A stretch of DNA of 64,000 nt, taken from assembly GCA_019112875.1 (NCBI GenBank), contig DXIO01000049.1, forward strand, positions 1 through 64,000. The letters are read 5' to 3'. Made by a program: the position numbers and the translations under genes. The notes below the pieces were generated by a model. The model saw only the letters and a program-made list of their open reading frames with translations, made no database searches and was not told the DNA's origin. Within the stretch, counting starts at the first letter, position 1. Every line of letters begins with the position of its first letter. This document shows positions 15,824-26,135 of the stretch, piece after piece. This stretch comes from Candidatus Aquabacterium excrementipullorum (GTDB taxonomy: Bacteria > Pseudomonadota > Gammaproteobacteria > Burkholderiales > Burkholderiaceae_C).

Positions 15824-17173
15824 ATGAGTGTCTTGGCCCTGGGTCTCAACCACACGACGGCCGCGGTTGATCTGCGGGGTCGGTTCGCCTTCGCGGTGGA
15901 CCAGTTGAGCCCTGCCCTGCGCACCCTGCACACCCGTCTGGCGGGCGGTCAAAACACCCCCCATGCCCCTGAGGCCGCGCTGCTGTCCACCTGCAACCGC
16001 ACCGAGCTGTACTGCGCCGCGCCCGCGCTGAGCGGCTCGCCGCACGTGCTGCAGCGCGAGGCGGTGGGCTGGCTGGCCCACGTGGGCGGCGTCTCGGCCG
16101 ACGAGCTGATGCGCCACACCTACCTGCTCGAAGGCGGCGCCGCCGCGCGTCATGCCTTCCGCGTGGCCAGCGGGCTCGACTCGATGGTGCTGGGCGAACC
16201 CCAGATCCTGGGCCAGATGAAGCAGGCCGTGCGCGAGGCCGATGCTGCCGGCACCCTGGGCACCACGCTGCACCAGCTGTTCCAGCGCTCCTTCGCCGTC
16301 GCCAAGGAAGTGCGCACCTCCACCGAGATCGGCGAGCACTCCATCAGCATGGCCGCCGCCGCCGTGCGCCTGGCTGGCCAGCTGTTCGAGAACCTGTCCA
16401 AGACCAAGGTGCTGTTCGTGGGCGCCGGCGAGATGATCGAGCTCACGGCCACGCACTTCGCCGCCCGCGCGCCGCGCAGCATGGCCGTGGCCAACCGCAC
16501 GCTGGAACGCGGCGAGAAGCTCGCCACCCACCTGGGCGCCGAGGCCATGCGCCTGGCCGACCTGCCCCAGCGCCTGCACGAGTTCGACATCGTCGTCTCC
16601 TGCACGGCCAGCACGCTGCCCATCATCGGCCTGGGCGCCATGGAGCGCGCCATCAAGGCCCGCAAGCACCGCCCGATCTTCATGGTGGACCTGGCCGTGC
16701 CGCGCGACATCGAACCCGAAGTCGGCCAGATGCCCGACGTCTACCTCTACACCGTCGATGACCTGAGCGAGTTGGTGCAGACCGCTGGCGCCCGCCGCCA
16801 GGCCGCCGTGGCCCAGGCCGAGGCCATCATCGAGAGCGGCGTGCAAGGCTTCGTGCACTGGCTGGACCAGCGAGCCACCGTGCCACTGATCCAGGCCCTG
16901 CAAGCCCAGACCGACACCTGGCGCACCGCCGAGATCGCCCGCGCCCGCAAGCTGCTGGCACGCGGCGACGACGTCGAAGCCGTGCTGGACGCGCTCTCCA
17001 AGGGGCTGACCCAGAAGATGCTGCACGGCGCCCTGGCCGAGCTGCACAGCGCCGCGCCGCAGCACCGGCCCCAGGTGGCTTCCACCGTAGCGCGCCTGTT
17101 CCTGCGCGGCGACGTGCCGCCCGGCCTGTCCACCTCGACACCAAGCAACAGCTCGGAAAGCGATCCCGCATGA
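15824..17173 (+). CDS. hemA: Glutamyl-tRNA reductase
   Basis: The 449-aa protein is full length and starts [13 protein letters not shown]. It has the catalytic Cys in [10 protein letters not shown], the [15 protein letters not shown] signature, the NADPH fold ([14 protein letters not shown]) and a C-terminal dimerisation region. It reduces glutamyl-tRNA to glutamate-1-semialdehyde, the first step of tetrapyrrole synthesis. No Shine-Dalgarno sequence precedes the ATG (TTTCTCAC). The stop overlaps the prfA start (ATGA), as in many proteobacteria. Confidence 0.97.
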   Translation: MSVLALGLNHTTAAVDLRGRFAFAVDQLSPALRTLHTRLAGGQNTPHAPEAALLSTCNRTELYCAAPALSGSPHVLQREAVGWLAHVGGVSADELMRHTYLLEGGAAARHAFRVASGLDSMVLGEPQILGQMKQAVREADAAGTLGTTLHQLFQRSFAVAKEVRTSTEIGEHSISMAAAAVRLAGQLFENLSKTKVLFVGAGEMIELTATHFAARAPRSMAVANRTLERGEKLATHLGAEAMRLADLPQRLHEFDIVVSCTASTLPIIGLGAMERAIKARKHRPIFMVDLAVPRDIEPEVGQMPDVYLYTVDDLSELVQTAGARRQAAVAQAEAIIESGVQGFVHWLDQRATVPLIQALQAQTDTWRTAEIARARKLLARGDDVEAVLDALSKGLTQKMLHGALAELHSAAPQHRPQVASTVARLFLRGDVPPGLSTSTPSNSSESDPA

Positions 17174-18279
17174 GCGGCCTCGCTCCCTCCCTGGCGGCCT
17201 CGCTGGAACGCCTGTCCCACCGTCTGCGCGAGCTGGACGCAGCCTTGTCCGACGGCGCCGTCGCGGCCGACCCCAAGCGCTACCGCGACCTGTCGCGCGA
17301 GCACGCCGAGGTCAGCAGCGTCTGCGACCTGGCCCGCCGCCACGCCCAGCGTACCGATGACCTGGCCACCGCCACCCAGATGCTGCGGGATTTGTCCGAC
17401 GACCCCGACATGAAGGCCATGGCCCAGGACGAAGCCACACAGGCCGAAGCCGACCTGGCCAGCCTGGAGGCCGAACTGCAGACCGCCCTGTTGCCCAAGG
17501 ACCCGGACGACGCGCGCAATGCCTTCCTGGAAATCCGAGCCGGCACGGGCGGCGACGAATCCGCCCTGTTCGCGGGCGATCTGGCCCGCCTGTACACCCG
17601 CTTCGCCGAGCGCCAGGGCTGGCGCTGCGAAATCATGTCGGCCAACGAATCCGATTTGGGCGGCTACAAGGAAATCGTCTTCCGCATCGAGGGCGCCGGG
17701 GTCTACGGCCAACTCAAGTTCGAATCTGGCGGTCACCGCGTGCAGCGCGTGCCCGCCACCGAAACCCAGGGCCGCATCCACACCAGCGCCTGCACCGTGG
17801 CCGTGCTGCCCGAGCCCGACGAGGCCGAGGAAGTGCAGATCAACCCCGCCGACCTGCGCATCGACACCTACCGCGCCAGCGGCGCCGGCGGCCAGCACAT
17901 CAACAAGACGGATTCGGCCGTGCGCGTGACGCACATCCCCACCGGCATCGTCGCAGAGTGCCAGGACGACCGCAGCCAGCACCGCAACAAGGCCAAGGCC
18001 CTGGCCGTGCTGGCCGCCCGCCTGCGCGACAAGGACCGCATCGAACGCCAAGCCCGTGAAGCCGCCACGCGCAAGAGCCTGGTCGGCACCGGCGACCGCT
18101 CCGACCGCATCCGCACCTACAACTTCCCGCAGGGCCGCTTGACCGACCACCGCATCAACCTCACGCTGTACAAGCTGCTGACCATCATGGAAGGCGAGCT
18201 CGACGACGTGATCGCCGCGCTGGTGTCCGCCCAGGCCGCCGATCAATTGGCCGAACTGGAAGCCGCCACCGGTGTCTGA
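17170..18279 (+). CDS. prfA: Peptide chain release factor 1
   Basis: The 369-aa class I release factor has the domain-3 GGQ motif in [15 protein letters not shown] and the usual neighbouring [18 protein letters not shown]. It reads UAA and UAG stop codons. It is coupled to hemA upstream and to prmC downstream, whose product methylates the GGQ glutamine. The tripeptide anticodon region is present but I did not pin it to a residue. Confidence 0.97.
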   Translation: MSGLAPSLAASLERLSHRLRELDAALSDGAVAADPKRYRDLSREHAEVSSVCDLARRHAQRTDDLATATQMLRDLSDDPDMKAMAQDEATQAEADLASLEAELQTALLPKDPDDARNAFLEIRAGTGGDESALFAGDLARLYTRFAERQGWRCEIMSANESDLGGYKEIVFRIEGAGVYGQLKFESGGHRVQRVPATETQGRIHTSACTVAVLPEPDEAEEVQINPADLRIDTYRASGAGGQHINKTDSAVRVTHIPTGIVAECQDDRSQHRNKAKALAVLAARLRDKDRIERQAREAATRKSLVGTGDRSDRIRTYNFPQGRLTDHRINLTLYKLLTIMEGELDDVIAALVSAQAADQLAELEAATGV

Positions 18280-19120
18280 GCCCGACACGTCAGCCCAGGT
18301 ACCTGCCACCGTGGCGCAAGCCCTGGCCCTGGCCCGCGCCCAGGGCGTGGACCGGCTGGACGCCCAGATCCTGCTCGGCACCCTGCTCGGCCAGCCCCGC
18401 AGCTGGCTGCTGGCCCACGACACCGATCCGCTGCCATCGGACATCGCCACCCGCTTCAGCGACCTGACCGCCCGCCGCGCACAAGGCGAGCCCGTGGCCT
18501 ACCTGGTCGGCGACAAGGAGTTCTACGGCCTGAGCCTGCGCGTCGCCCCGGGCGTGCTGGTGCCACGACCCGACACCGAAACCCTGGTCGACTGGGCGCT
18601 GGACGTGCTCCCGGCCGAACCGCCCACCCGCGTGCTGGACCTGGGCACCGGCAGCGGCGCCATCGCCCTGGCGATCCGCTCGCGCAGGCCGCACGCCAGC
18701 GTCACCGCCGTGGACGCCAGCCCCGAAGCCCTGGCCATCGCCAGCGACAACGCCAGGCACCTTCACCTGCCGCTGGAGCTGCTCCATGGTTCATGGCTCG
18801 AACCCTTGGGCGAGCGCCGCTTCGAACTGATCGTCAGCAACCCGCCCTACATCGCCGAGGGCGATCCGCATCTGCCCGCCCTGCGCTTCGAGCCGAAGCA
18901 AGCCCTGACCGCCGGCCCCGACGGCCTGGACGACCTGCGTCTGATCGTGGCCAAGGCTCCCCAGCACCTGGAGCCCGGCGGCTGGCTGCTACTCGAGCAC
19001 GGCTACGACCAGGCCGATGCCGTGCAAGGCCTTCTGCGCACAGCCGGTTTCAGCGAGGTGGGCAGCCGGCACGACCTGGCTGGACACCTCCGTTGCACAG
19101 GCGGCCGCCGGACACTGTGA
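18272..19120 (+). CDS. prmC: Release factor glutamine methyltransferase
   Basis: The 282-aa enzyme has an N-terminal helical recognition domain, SAM motif [16 protein letters not shown] and the N5-glutamine motif NPPYIAE. It methylates the GGQ glutamine of release factors. The start is GTG at 18272, inside the last codons of prfA, and gives the family's usual N-terminus. Confidence 0.95.
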   Translation: MSEPDTSAQVPATVAQALALARAQGVDRLDAQILLGTLLGQPRSWLLAHDTDPLPSDIATRFSDLTARRAQGEPVAYLVGDKEFYGLSLRVAPGVLVPRPDTETLVDWALDVLPAEPPTRVLDLGTGSGAIALAIRSRRPHASVTAVDASPEALAIASDNARHLHLPLELLHGSWLEPLGERRFELIVSNPPYIAEGDPHLPALRFEPKQALTAGPDGLDDLRLIVAKAPQHLEPGGWLLLEHGYDQADAVQGLLRTAGFSEVGSRHDLAGHLRCTGGRRTL

Positions 19121-19392
19121 GCTTTTCACCCCTGTGAGATACCCTGACCCCGGGCGGGCTTTCAGGCCCGAAAGTGAGCAAGCGCTCGCGAGCCAGCACG
19201 CACAACGGCGTCACCTGGCCTCACAACCCTTGAGGGTTGACCCTGAGCCCTCGATGTAAAGGGTTGGTATTTGTGGAAAAGGGGACACCAACGGTCACAA
19301 ATCTCCCCCACAAAAAACAGGCAGCGACATAGCATCGGTTCCATAGAACCCTTCCGCCCTTGCGGTCTTGGGTTCGTTGCCGGAGAACCACC
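19121..19392. other. Intergenic region between prmC and the barrel gene
   Basis: No gene. A short hairpin, CGGGC-TTTCAG-GCCCG (19155-19170), lacks a T run and is not a clear terminator. Several GGGTT/AACCC-type words occur, but I could not define a regulator site. Confidence 0.4.
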
Positions 19393-20163
19393 ATGCTGTG
19401 CGCCCACCGCCCTCTGATCACCACCTTGTTCGGCACCCTGCTGAGCGGCCTGGGTTCGCTGGCACACGCGCAGATGGTGCCCATGCCGACCAACATCGTC
19501 ACCGGCCACGCCGTGGTGCGTTCGTCCACCACCACCCTGACCAGCGACCTGGCCACCGCCTCCATCGGCCTGCACACGCCCCGCAGCACCAGCTCGGGCG
19601 GCAGCGGCCTGGCCCTTACCGATCCCCCCTCCACCAACCTGTGGCCCCACTGGGAAGGCCGCATCGGCGTCGTGCTCGATCGCCCCTCCGACCCGATGAG
19701 CAACTCCTTCGTGCTGGCCCAGCCCGCCTACAGCGGCCTGAAGGTCTACAGCCTGCACATGCTGTCGGATTACTACTTCGCCGGGGGCTTCCGTGCCACG
19801 GCCGGCCTGATCCGCGGCTCCAGCAACATGCCCTGGTGGCCCAGCGACCAGCAGGGCGCCACCGGCCTGAACCTCAGCATGCAACGCCTGGACATGCTCA
19901 GCTCGCCCGGCCAGGACCGCGCCCAGACCGACGACGCCACCCGCACCTCGCCCTACCTGGGCGCCGGCTACAGCACGCGCTTCAACGGCGTCCGTGCCGC
20001 CGATGGCTGGCGCTTCAACGCCGACCTGGGCCTGATCTCCATCAACTCCAACAACATCGACCGCATCAGCCGCATGTTGCAGGGCGACGAGGGCGTGGAG
20101 AACATCATCCGCGAACTGCGCCTGCGCCCGGTGATCAAATTCAGCGTCAACTACGCTTTCTGA
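19393..20163 (+). CDS. Putative outer-membrane beta-barrel protein
   Basis: The 256-aa protein starts with a signal peptide (MLCAHRPLITTLFGTLLSGL, cleavage after AHA). The mature part alternates polar and hydrophobic residues with many aromatic ends (YSLHMLSDYYFAGGFRATAG; SPYLGAGYSTRF; WRFNADLGLISI) and ends in VNYAF, the C-terminal aromatic signature for Bam-dependent insertion. It resembles small barrels of unknown function; about eight strands would fit. CGGAGAACCACC precedes the ATG. It interrupts the otherwise common prmC-grxD neighbourhood. Confidence 0.75.
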   Translation: MLCAHRPLITTLFGTLLSGLGSLAHAQMVPMPTNIVTGHAVVRSSTTTLTSDLATASIGLHTPRSTSSGGSGLALTDPPSTNLWPHWEGRIGVVLDRPSDPMSNSFVLAQPAYSGLKVYSLHMLSDYYFAGGFRATAGLIRGSSNMPWWPSDQQGATGLNLSMQRLDMLSSPGQDRAQTDDATRTSPYLGAGYSTRFNGVRAADGWRFNADLGLISINSNNIDRISRMLQGDEGVENIIRELRLRPVIKFSVNYAF

Positions 20164-20214
20164 TACGCTCGGGCCCCGCCGCCCTGCGTAAATCCGACCG
20201 CCGGACGGCATCGC

Positions 20215-20238
20215 ACAGGCCTGCTATAACAGGCCTGT
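20215..20238 (+). promoter_or_regulatory. Candidate grxD promoter inside a dyad
   Basis: An extended -10 element, TGCTATAAC (20222-20230), lies 37 bases upstream of grxD. It sits in the loop of a perfect 7-bp inverted repeat, ACAGGCC (20215-20221) and GGCCTGT (20232-20238), followed by TTTCCATTT. The dyad could be an operator or a weak terminator for the upstream gene. Confidence 0.4.
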
Positions 20239-20266
20239 TTCCATTTCCCCAAACGGTGATCGCACC

Positions 20267-20584
20267 ATGAGCGACGTACAGCAACGCATCGACGACCTGG
20301 TCAAGGGCCACAAGGTCGTCCTTTTCATGAAGGGCACCGCCCAGTTCCCGCAGTGCGGATTCTCCGGCCGCGCCATCCAGATCCTCAAGGCCTGCAACGC
20401 CAGCGACATCACCACGGTCAACGTGCTGGAAGACGACGGCATCCGCCAGGGCATCAAGGAATACGCGAACTGGCCCACCATCCCCCAGCTCTACGTGAAC
20501 GGCGAGTTCATCGGCGGCTCGGACATCATGATGGAGATGTACCAGGCCGGCGAACTGCAGCAGGTCCTGGCCGGTGGCCAGTGA
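20267..20584 (+). CDS. grxD: Monothiol glutaredoxin, Grx4 type
   Basis: The 105-aa protein has the CGFS active site (KGTAQFPQCGFSGRAIQIL), the cis-Pro WPTIPQLY and the GG glutathione site (EFIGGSDI). CGFS glutaredoxins bridge a [2Fe-2S] cluster with glutathione and pass it to target proteins. ubiX overlaps its 3' end by 11 bases. Confidence 0.96.
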   Translation: MSDVQQRIDDLVKGHKVVLFMKGTAQFPQCGFSGRAIQILKACNASDITTVNVLEDDGIRQGIKEYANWPTIPQLYVNGEFIGGSDIMMEMYQAGELQQVLAGGQ

Positions 20585-21179
20585 GCCTTCGGCTGCTGCA
20601 CCGACACGGCCTGTGCGCCCGCGCCGGCTGATCGTCGGGCTGACGGGCGCCAGCGGCGCCGTCTATGGCGTGCGCCTGCTTCAGCGCGCGCGCGTCCTGG
20701 GCGTGGAAACCCACCTGGTGGCCACGCCCGCCGGCATCCTCAACACCCACCACGAGCTCGGCCTGGACCGGCGCGATCTGGAAGCGTTGGCCACGCAGGC
20801 CCATGCGCCGGGTGACGTGGGTGCCTGCATCGCCAGCGGCAGCTTCGCCACCGACGCCATGGTGATCGCGCCCTGCTCCATGAAGACACTGGCCGCCGTG
20901 GCCCACGGCCTGGGCGACAACTTGGTCACCCGCGCCGCCGATGTCACCCTGAAAGAGCGTCGCCGCCTGCTGCTGATGGTGCGCGAAACGCCCTTCAACC
21001 TGGCCCACCTGCGCAACATGACGTCCGTCACCGAGATGGGCGGCATCGTGTTCCCGCCGCTGCCGGCCTTCTACCACCGGCCCGAAACGCTGGACGACAT
21101 CATCGACGACACGGTCGAGCGCGCCCTGGCCCTCCTGGGCCTGGACGAGGCCCAGCCCCGCGCCTGGAATGGCCTGTGA
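20574..21179 (+). CDS. ubiX: Flavin prenyltransferase
   Basis: The 201-aa protein attaches a dimethylallyl group to FMN to make prenyl-FMN for UbiD-type decarboxylases in ubiquinone synthesis. The family motifs are IVGLTGASGAVYGVRLL, IASGSFATDAMVIAPCSMKTLAAVAHG and RETPFNLAHLRNM. The start is a GTG inside grxD. An N-terminal tail of about 18 residues rich in Ala/Pro precedes the conserved fold. Confidence 0.95.
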   Translation: MASEPSAAAPTRPVRPRRLIVGLTGASGAVYGVRLLQRARVLGVETHLVATPAGILNTHHELGLDRRDLEALATQAHAPGDVGACIASGSFATDAMVIAPCSMKTLAAVAHGLGDNLVTRAADVTLKERRRLLLMVRETPFNLAHLRNMTSVTEMGGIVFPPLPAFYHRPETLDDIIDDTVERALALLGLDEAQPRAWNGL

Positions 21180-21191
21180 AAGGCCCTTTTT
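21171..21191 (+). terminator. Intrinsic terminator after ubiX
   Basis: GGCCT-GTGAA-AGGCC (21171-21185) followed by CTTTTT; the ubiX stop codon lies in the loop. The stem is short, so efficiency may be modest. Confidence 0.5.
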
Positions 21192-21295
21192 AAAACTGGC
21201 GCCCACGCTGGTTTCGTGACAGAGTCGTCGCAGCCGCAGTCCCACAGAACACCGGCATGCATCCAGAGGCCGGGCCCGCTGCGTAAACGGCATCC

Positions 21296-21721
21296 ATGTC
21301 CGCTCTCACCTCATTTCGCCAGGCCTCCGGCCTGTTCTGGCTGCTGACCGCCCTGGCCGGGCTGGTCGGGCTTTGCGCGGCCTGCTCGACGCCGCCGGCC
21401 TCACAGAAGCTGACAGGTCGCGCCGATATCGGCCAGCGTCTGTACAACGAGAACTGCCTGGAGTGCCATGCCATCGACCACCACCGGATCGGCCCCTTGC
21501 ACCAGGGCGTGGTGGGCCGCATCGCGGGCACCGCGCCCGGCTACGACTACTCCACCGGCTTGAAGCGCTTGGGCAAGACCGGCCTGCGCTGGACACCAGA
21601 GACGCTGGACCGCTGGCTGACCGACCCGGACGCCTACGTGCAGAACCAGCAGATGGATTTCAGCGTGCCCGATCCGCAGGACCGGGCCGACCTCATCGCG
21701 TACCTGGCGACGCTGAAGTGA
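21296..21721 (+). CDS. Class I c-type cytochrome, probable lipoprotein
   Basis: The 141-aa protein has a hydrophobic N-terminal export segment (residues about 12-30) ending in a Cys-containing LCAACS, which could be a lipobox, then the haem-binding CLECH and a later Met in QNQQMDFS as likely sixth ligand. The YLATL end is typical of monohaem cytochrome c. It should carry electrons in the periplasm. Its 3' end overlaps the convergent transglycosylase gene by 29 bases. Confidence 0.88.
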   Translation: MSALTSFRQASGLFWLLTALAGLVGLCAACSTPPASQKLTGRADIGQRLYNENCLECHAIDHHRIGPLHQGVVGRIAGTAPGYDYSTGLKRLGKTGLRWTPETLDRWLTDPDAYVQNQQMDFSVPDPQDRADLIAYLATLK

Positions 21722-22376
21722 CGCTGGCCACCACGCGCGGCGCGGGCTCGGCGGCGACGGCATCTTCCCAGCGCTTGCGCGCGCCCAGCACCGCGTTGGG
21801 GTACTCGGGGCGGCCACGGCTGCCGTTGTAGCGCCCCAGGGCCATGAAGAGGTTGCCCTTCTCGATGTCCAGGTAGTGGCGCAGGATCACGCAGCCGAAG
21901 CGCAGGTTGGTCTGCATGTGGAACAGGCGGCCCGCATCGCCATCACCGATGGTGCGCGACCAGAAGGGCATCACCTGCATGTAGCCGCGCGCGCCGACCA
22001 CGCTGATGGCGTACTTGCGGAAACCGCTTTCCACCTCGACCAAGCCCAGCACCAGGGTGGGGTCCAGCCCCGCGCGCGTGGCCTCGTACCAGACGGTCTG
22101 CAGGAACTCCTCGCGCATCAGCTCGTCGGGCTTGCGCTTCTTGAGGCGCTCGGCGGCGCCGCGCTTCCAGCGCTCGTAGGTTTCCTTGCGGCGGTCGTCC
22201 ACGAAGCGGGGCACCGGCGGCACCGCGTTGGCGATGGAGGCGGACAAGGCCGTGCGCACGGCATCGGCCAGGGGCTCTTCGCGCTGGGCACCGGCGTGCG
22301 CGGGCAGGCCGGTACCCGCCAGCAGCGCCAGGCCCATCAGGGCCCGCAACAGGTGATGACGCACAACCCTGCTCAC
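21693..22376 (-). CDS. Lytic transglycosylase (SLT domain)
   Basis: The 227-aa protein has a signal peptide ending AHA near residue 28 and a transglycosylase domain with the catalytic Glu in LVEVESGFRKYAIS, then GARGYMQVMPFW and a NLRFGCVILRHYLD helix. It cleaves peptidoglycan to 1,6-anhydromuropeptides in the periplasm. It starts five bases after the proS stop and is probably co-transcribed. Confidence 0.9.
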   Translation of the reverse strand: MSRVVRHHLLRALMGLALLAGTGLPAHAGAQREEPLADAVRTALSASIANAVPPVPRFVDDRRKETYERWKRGAAERLKKRKPDELMREEFLQTVWYEATRAGLDPTLVLGLVEVESGFRKYAISVVGARGYMQVMPFWSRTIGDGDAGRLFHMQTNLRFGCVILRHYLDIEKGNLFMALGRYNGSRGRPEYPNAVLGARKRWEDAVAAEPAPRVVASVTSASPGTR

Positions 22377-22381
22377 GCGCC

Positions 22382-24127
22382 TCAGGCCTTCAACTGGGCC
22401 AGCACGTGGGCGGCGACCTCGGCCACCGCGATCTTGGCGGCTTCCTTGTCCTGGCGGCCCTGGTACTCGGCCAGGCCTTCCTTGAGACCCTTGTCGCCCA
22501 GCACCACGCGGTGCGGCACGCCGATCAGTTCCCAGTCGGCGAACATGGCGCCGGGGCGCTCGCCACGGTCGTCCAGGATCGCATCGACGCCCTGCGCGCT
22601 CAGGTCGGCGTAGAGCTTGTCGGCCGCAGCCTTCACGTCTTCGGAACGGTCATAGCCCACGGGGCAGATCACCACCTCGAAGGGGGCGATGGCGGCCGGC
22701 CAGACGATGCCGCGCTCGTCGTACTTCTGCTCGATGGCCGCGCCCAGGATGCGGGTCACGCCGATGCCGTAGCAGCCCATCTCGAAGTGCTTGGGCTTGC
22801 CGTCCACGTCCAGGAACGTGGCGTTCATGGCCTTGGAGTACTTGGTGCCCAGGTAGAACACGTGGCCCACCTCGATGCCGCGCTGGATGGCGAGCACACC
22901 CTGGCCGTCGGGGCTGGGATCGCCCTCGACCACGTTGCGGATGTCGGCCACCACGTCGGGCTCGGGCAGGTCACGGCCCCAGTTCACGCCCCTGAGGTGG
23001 AAGCCCTCGTCGTTGGCGCCCACCACGAAATCGGCCATGTGGGCCACGGTGCGGTCGGCCACGATCTTGACGGGCTTGAGCAGCTTGACGGGGCCCAGGT
23101 AGCCAGGCTTGGTGCCGAAATGCGCGACGATTTCCTTCTCGGTGGCGAAGCGGAAGCCTTCTTTCAGGCCCTCGATCTTGCCGGCCTTGACCTCGTTCAA
23201 GTCATGGTCGCCGCGCACCAGCAGCAGCCACACCACGCTCTTGACGATCTCGCCCTTGTCGTTGGTCTCGTCCGTGGCCAGCACCAGCGACTTCACGGTG
23301 CGGCTCAGCGGCAGGCCCAGCAGTTCGGCCACGTCGGCGCAGGTGCTCTTGCCAGGGGTGGCCACCTTTTCAAGCGCCTCGGCAGCGGCGCCACGCTGGG
23401 CGATCAGCGGCAGCGCCTCGGCCAGCTCGATGTTGGCGGCGTAGTCGCTGGTGGGGCAGTAGACGATGGCGTCTTCGCCGGTGTCGGCGATCACCTGGAA
23501 CTCGTGCGAGCGGTCGCCGCCGATGGCGCCGGTGTCGGCCGCCACGGCGCGGAACTGCAGGCCCAGGCGCTGGAAGATGCGCGTGTAGGCCGCGTACATG
23601 CTGTCGTAGCTCTTGCTGGCCGACTCGACGTCACGGTCGAAGGAGTAGGCGTCCTTCATCGTGAACTCGCGGCCGCGCATCACGCCGAAGCGGGGGCGGC
23701 GCTCGTCGCGGAACTTGGTCTGGATCTGGTAGAAGTTCTTGGGCAGCTGGCGATAGCTGCGCAACTCTTGCCGGGCGATGTCGGTCACCACCTCTTCGGC
23801 GGTAGGCTGGATCACGAAATCGCGCTCGTGGCGGTCCTTGAAGCGCAGCAGCTCGTCGCCCATGCCGCTGAAGCGGCCGGTCTCCTGCCACAGCTCGGCC
23901 GGCTGCACCACGGGCATCACCAGCTCGATCGCCCCCGCCTTGTTCAGCTCGTCACGGATGATGGCCTCGACCTTGCGAATGGTGCGCAGCCCCATCGGCA
24001 TGTAGTTGTACAGGCCGGCGCCCAGCTTCTTGATGAAGCCGGCGCGCATCATGAGCTTGTGGCTGACGATCTCGGCGTCGGCGGGCGCTTCTTTCAGGGT
24101 CGAGATGAAGAACTGGGAGGCTTTCAT
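22382..24127 (-). CDS. proS: Prolyl-tRNA synthetase
   Basis: The 581-aa class II synthetase starts [15 protein letters not shown]; an upstream in-frame ATG would add 17 residues without family support. The bacterial-type editing insertion is present (about residues 225-390), with class II motif 2 ([20 protein letters not shown]) and motif 3 ([17 protein letters not shown]). It charges tRNA-Pro. Divergent from rppH across 192 bases. Confidence 0.97.
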   Translation of the reverse strand: MKASQFFISTLKEAPADAEIVSHKLMMRAGFIKKLGAGLYNYMPMGLRTIRKVEAIIRDELNKAGAIELVMPVVQPAELWQETGRFSGMGDELLRFKDRHERDFVIQPTAEEVVTDIARQELRSYRQLPKNFYQIQTKFRDERRPRFGVMRGREFTMKDAYSFDRDVESASKSYDSMYAAYTRIFQRLGLQFRAVAADTGAIGGDRSHEFQVIADTGEDAIVYCPTSDYAANIELAEALPLIAQRGAAAEALEKVATPGKSTCADVAELLGLPLSRTVKSLVLATDETNDKGEIVKSVVWLLLVRGDHDLNEVKAGKIEGLKEGFRFATEKEIVAHFGTKPGYLGPVKLLKPVKIVADRTVAHMADFVVGANDEGFHLRGVNWGRDLPEPDVVADIRNVVEGDPSPDGQGVLAIQRGIEVGHVFYLGTKYSKAMNATFLDVDGKPKHFEMGCYGIGVTRILGAAIEQKYDERGIVWPAAIAPFEVVICPVGYDRSEDVKAAADKLYADLSAQGVDAILDDRGERPGAMFADWELIGVPHRVVLGDKGLKEGLAEYQGRQDKEAAKIAVAEVAAHVLAQLKA

Positions 24128-24319
24128 GGGATGGCGAATGGCTGGTCGGGCGCGCCCTGCACGCCCTGAGCCGGCCATTATCCCAGAGTGCCCCCGCCCA
24201 CGGGCGGGCTTCTGAGGGGCAAACAGAGGCCAGACAGGCCAATTTGGGCATCCACGCCCCTAGGCGGGAGACTGGTCAGGTGCAATAATGAACCCAGTTC
24301 AAAGCATTCGGAGTTGATC

Positions 24320-24988
24320 ATGCTCGACCGTGAAGGCTTCCGCCCCAACGTCGGCATCATCCTGCTCAACCAACGCAACCAGGTGTTCTGGGGCAAACGT
24401 ATCCGCACCCACTCCTGGCAGTTCCCGCAAGGCGGGATCAAGCATGGCGAGTCGCCCGAGCAGGCGATGTTCCGCGAGTTGCATGAAGAGGTCGGTCTTC
24501 GGCCTGACCACGTGCGCATCGTCGCCCGCACCCGAGACTGGCTCCGCTACGAGGTGCCTCAGCACTTCATCCGCCGCGATGCGCGGGGCCACTACCGCGG
24601 GCAAAAACAGATCTGGTTCCTGTTGCAGCTCACCGGCCGTGATTGCGACATGAACCTGCGCGCCACCAGCCACCCCGAGTTCGACGCCTGGCGCTGGAAC
24701 GAGTACTGGGTGCCTCTGGAGGCCGTGATCGAGTTCAAGCGCGATGTCTACCAGACGGCGCTGAGCGAACTGGCGCGCTTCCTGCCGCCGCCCAAGGGGC
24801 AGAACCGCTACCTGCGCGGCAACATGCGCGGGCGCACCGGCGCGGCCACCGATACGGCCCCGGCCGATCGCGCAGTCCGTGACGGCGCGCCTTCCCCCGC
24901 TGTGCCCCCCGAGGCCAACGCCGTCATCACGACAAGCGTCGAACTGATCGAGGTCGATGTCTGGGGTGCTGCGCCCCAGCAGGGCTGA
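24320..24988 (+). CDS. rppH: RNA pyrophosphohydrolase (Nudix)
   Basis: The 222-aa protein removes pyrophosphate from mRNA 5' ends to start decay. The N-terminal 170 residues match RppH, with the Nudix box [13 protein letters not shown] through RELHEEVGL and WQFPQGG. A tail of about 60 residues rich in Ala and Pro follows and is not part of the enzyme fold. CGGAGTTGATC precedes the ATG. Confidence 0.95.
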   Translation: MLDREGFRPNVGIILLNQRNQVFWGKRIRTHSWQFPQGGIKHGESPEQAMFRELHEEVGLRPDHVRIVARTRDWLRYEVPQHFIRRDARGHYRGQKQIWFLLQLTGRDCDMNLRATSHPEFDAWRWNEYWVPLEAVIEFKRDVYQTALSELARFLPPPKGQNRYLRGNMRGRTGAATDTAPADRAVRDGAPSPAVPPEANAVITTSVELIEVDVWGAAPQQG

Positions 24989-25021
24989 GCCTCGGCCCGG
25001 GCTGGGGCTGACAGCCCGGCA

Positions 25022-25972
25022 TCAGGCCCGCGCGCCCGCCCGGTGCTCGCGCGGTGAACACCCGAACGCACGCTTGAACGCCTGCGCGAACGCCGCCGAC
25101 GACTGGTAGCCCACCGAGCGGGCCACCTCGGCCACCGGCGCGCCCGATTGCCGAAGGCGCCGCCCGGCCAGCTGCATGCGCAGGCTGGTCAGGTAGGCCA
25201 GCGGTGGCATGCCCAGCAACTGCGTGAAGCGCTCGGCCAGCACCGAGCGCGACACGCAGCCCACCTTGGCCAGCTCGGCCAATTGCCAGGCCCTGGCCGG
25301 CTCGCGGTGCATGGCGCCCAGCACGCGCGACACCATGCCGTCCTTCAGGCCCATCAGCCAGCCCGGCGGCAAGGCGCCCGGGCCGTGCAGGTAGGTGCGC
25401 AGACTCTGGATGAAAAGGATGTCGCCGAGCCGGTCGATCACGGCCTGGCGGGCCAGGCTCTCGCGCCCCAGTTCCTGCTCCAGGTAGGCCAGGCCAATCA
25501 CCAGCCAGCCCGGCAGGCCCCGCCCTTCCCATTGCAGCGTGAGCCAGGGCGGCAAGCCGCCCCACAGCCAGGCCTCGGCCACGCCTTCGATGTGCATGCG
25601 GCCACTGAGGGTGCGCCCGCTCCACACCCCGCCCGCCGCCCCACCGGAGGACACCGTGGACGCACCGGCCCCGGCCGCCTCCCGCCAGTGCTGCAGCAGA
25701 TCGGCCGCATCGGGCGAGGGTGCCGCCAGCACCGGCTGCGCGCTCAATACATGTGGCCCGCCCTGGGGGAAAAAGGCCACGTCGCCCGTTTGCAGCGCCA
25801 CGGCGGGCTCGGCCGGCGCCGGATGCAGCCAGACACGCCCCGCCGTCACCAGGTGGAAGCAAGGCTGCCCAGCCTGGCCCACCCGCAATGCCCCCTGCCC
25901 ACCCAGTTGGGTGCGCACGAACATCGCGTCGCGGATGCGCACGTCGGCCAGTACTTCGCTCAAGGGATCCAT
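25022..25972 (-). CDS. AraC-family transcriptional regulator
   Basis: The 316-aa protein has an N-terminal cupin-like sensing domain (CFHLVTAGRVWLHP; GDVAFFPQGGPHVLS) and a C-terminal AraC double helix-turn-helix (LAELAKVGCVSRSVLAERF; VAEVARSVGYQSSAAFAQAFKRAFGCSPREHR). The chosen ATG gives MDPLSEVLADVRI, typical of this subfamily. It is divergent from the 2TM and acyl-CoA dehydrogenase genes across 163 bases and may control them. Confidence 0.92.
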   Translation of the reverse strand: MDPLSEVLADVRIRDAMFVRTQLGGQGALRVGQAGQPCFHLVTAGRVWLHPAPAEPAVALQTGDVAFFPQGGPHVLSAQPVLAAPSPDAADLLQHWREAAGAGASTVSSGGAAGGVWSGRTLSGRMHIEGVAEAWLWGGLPPWLTLQWEGRGLPGWLVIGLAYLEQELGRESLARQAVIDRLGDILFIQSLRTYLHGPGALPPGWLMGLKDGMVSRVLGAMHREPARAWQLAELAKVGCVSRSVLAERFTQLLGMPPLAYLTSLRMQLAGRRLRQSGAPVAEVARSVGYQSSAAFAQAFKRAFGCSPREHRAGARA

Positions 25973-26135
25973 GGCCGTGACTGTGCCCCAAGACAGGGGG
26001 GATTTGATCGCGAGCGTCCGGTTGTCTTGTGTCGAATCACCATGAATGGCCAAGGCCTCGTGACAGGCGGAGGGCGCCGGTGTGAAATCCGCCCCGCACC
26101 GGGTGCCTGTGCCCGGATCACAAGGAGTTGGAGCG

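Noticed and set aside
19155-19170. Terminator after prmC
   Set aside because: The hairpin has only five pairs and no T run.
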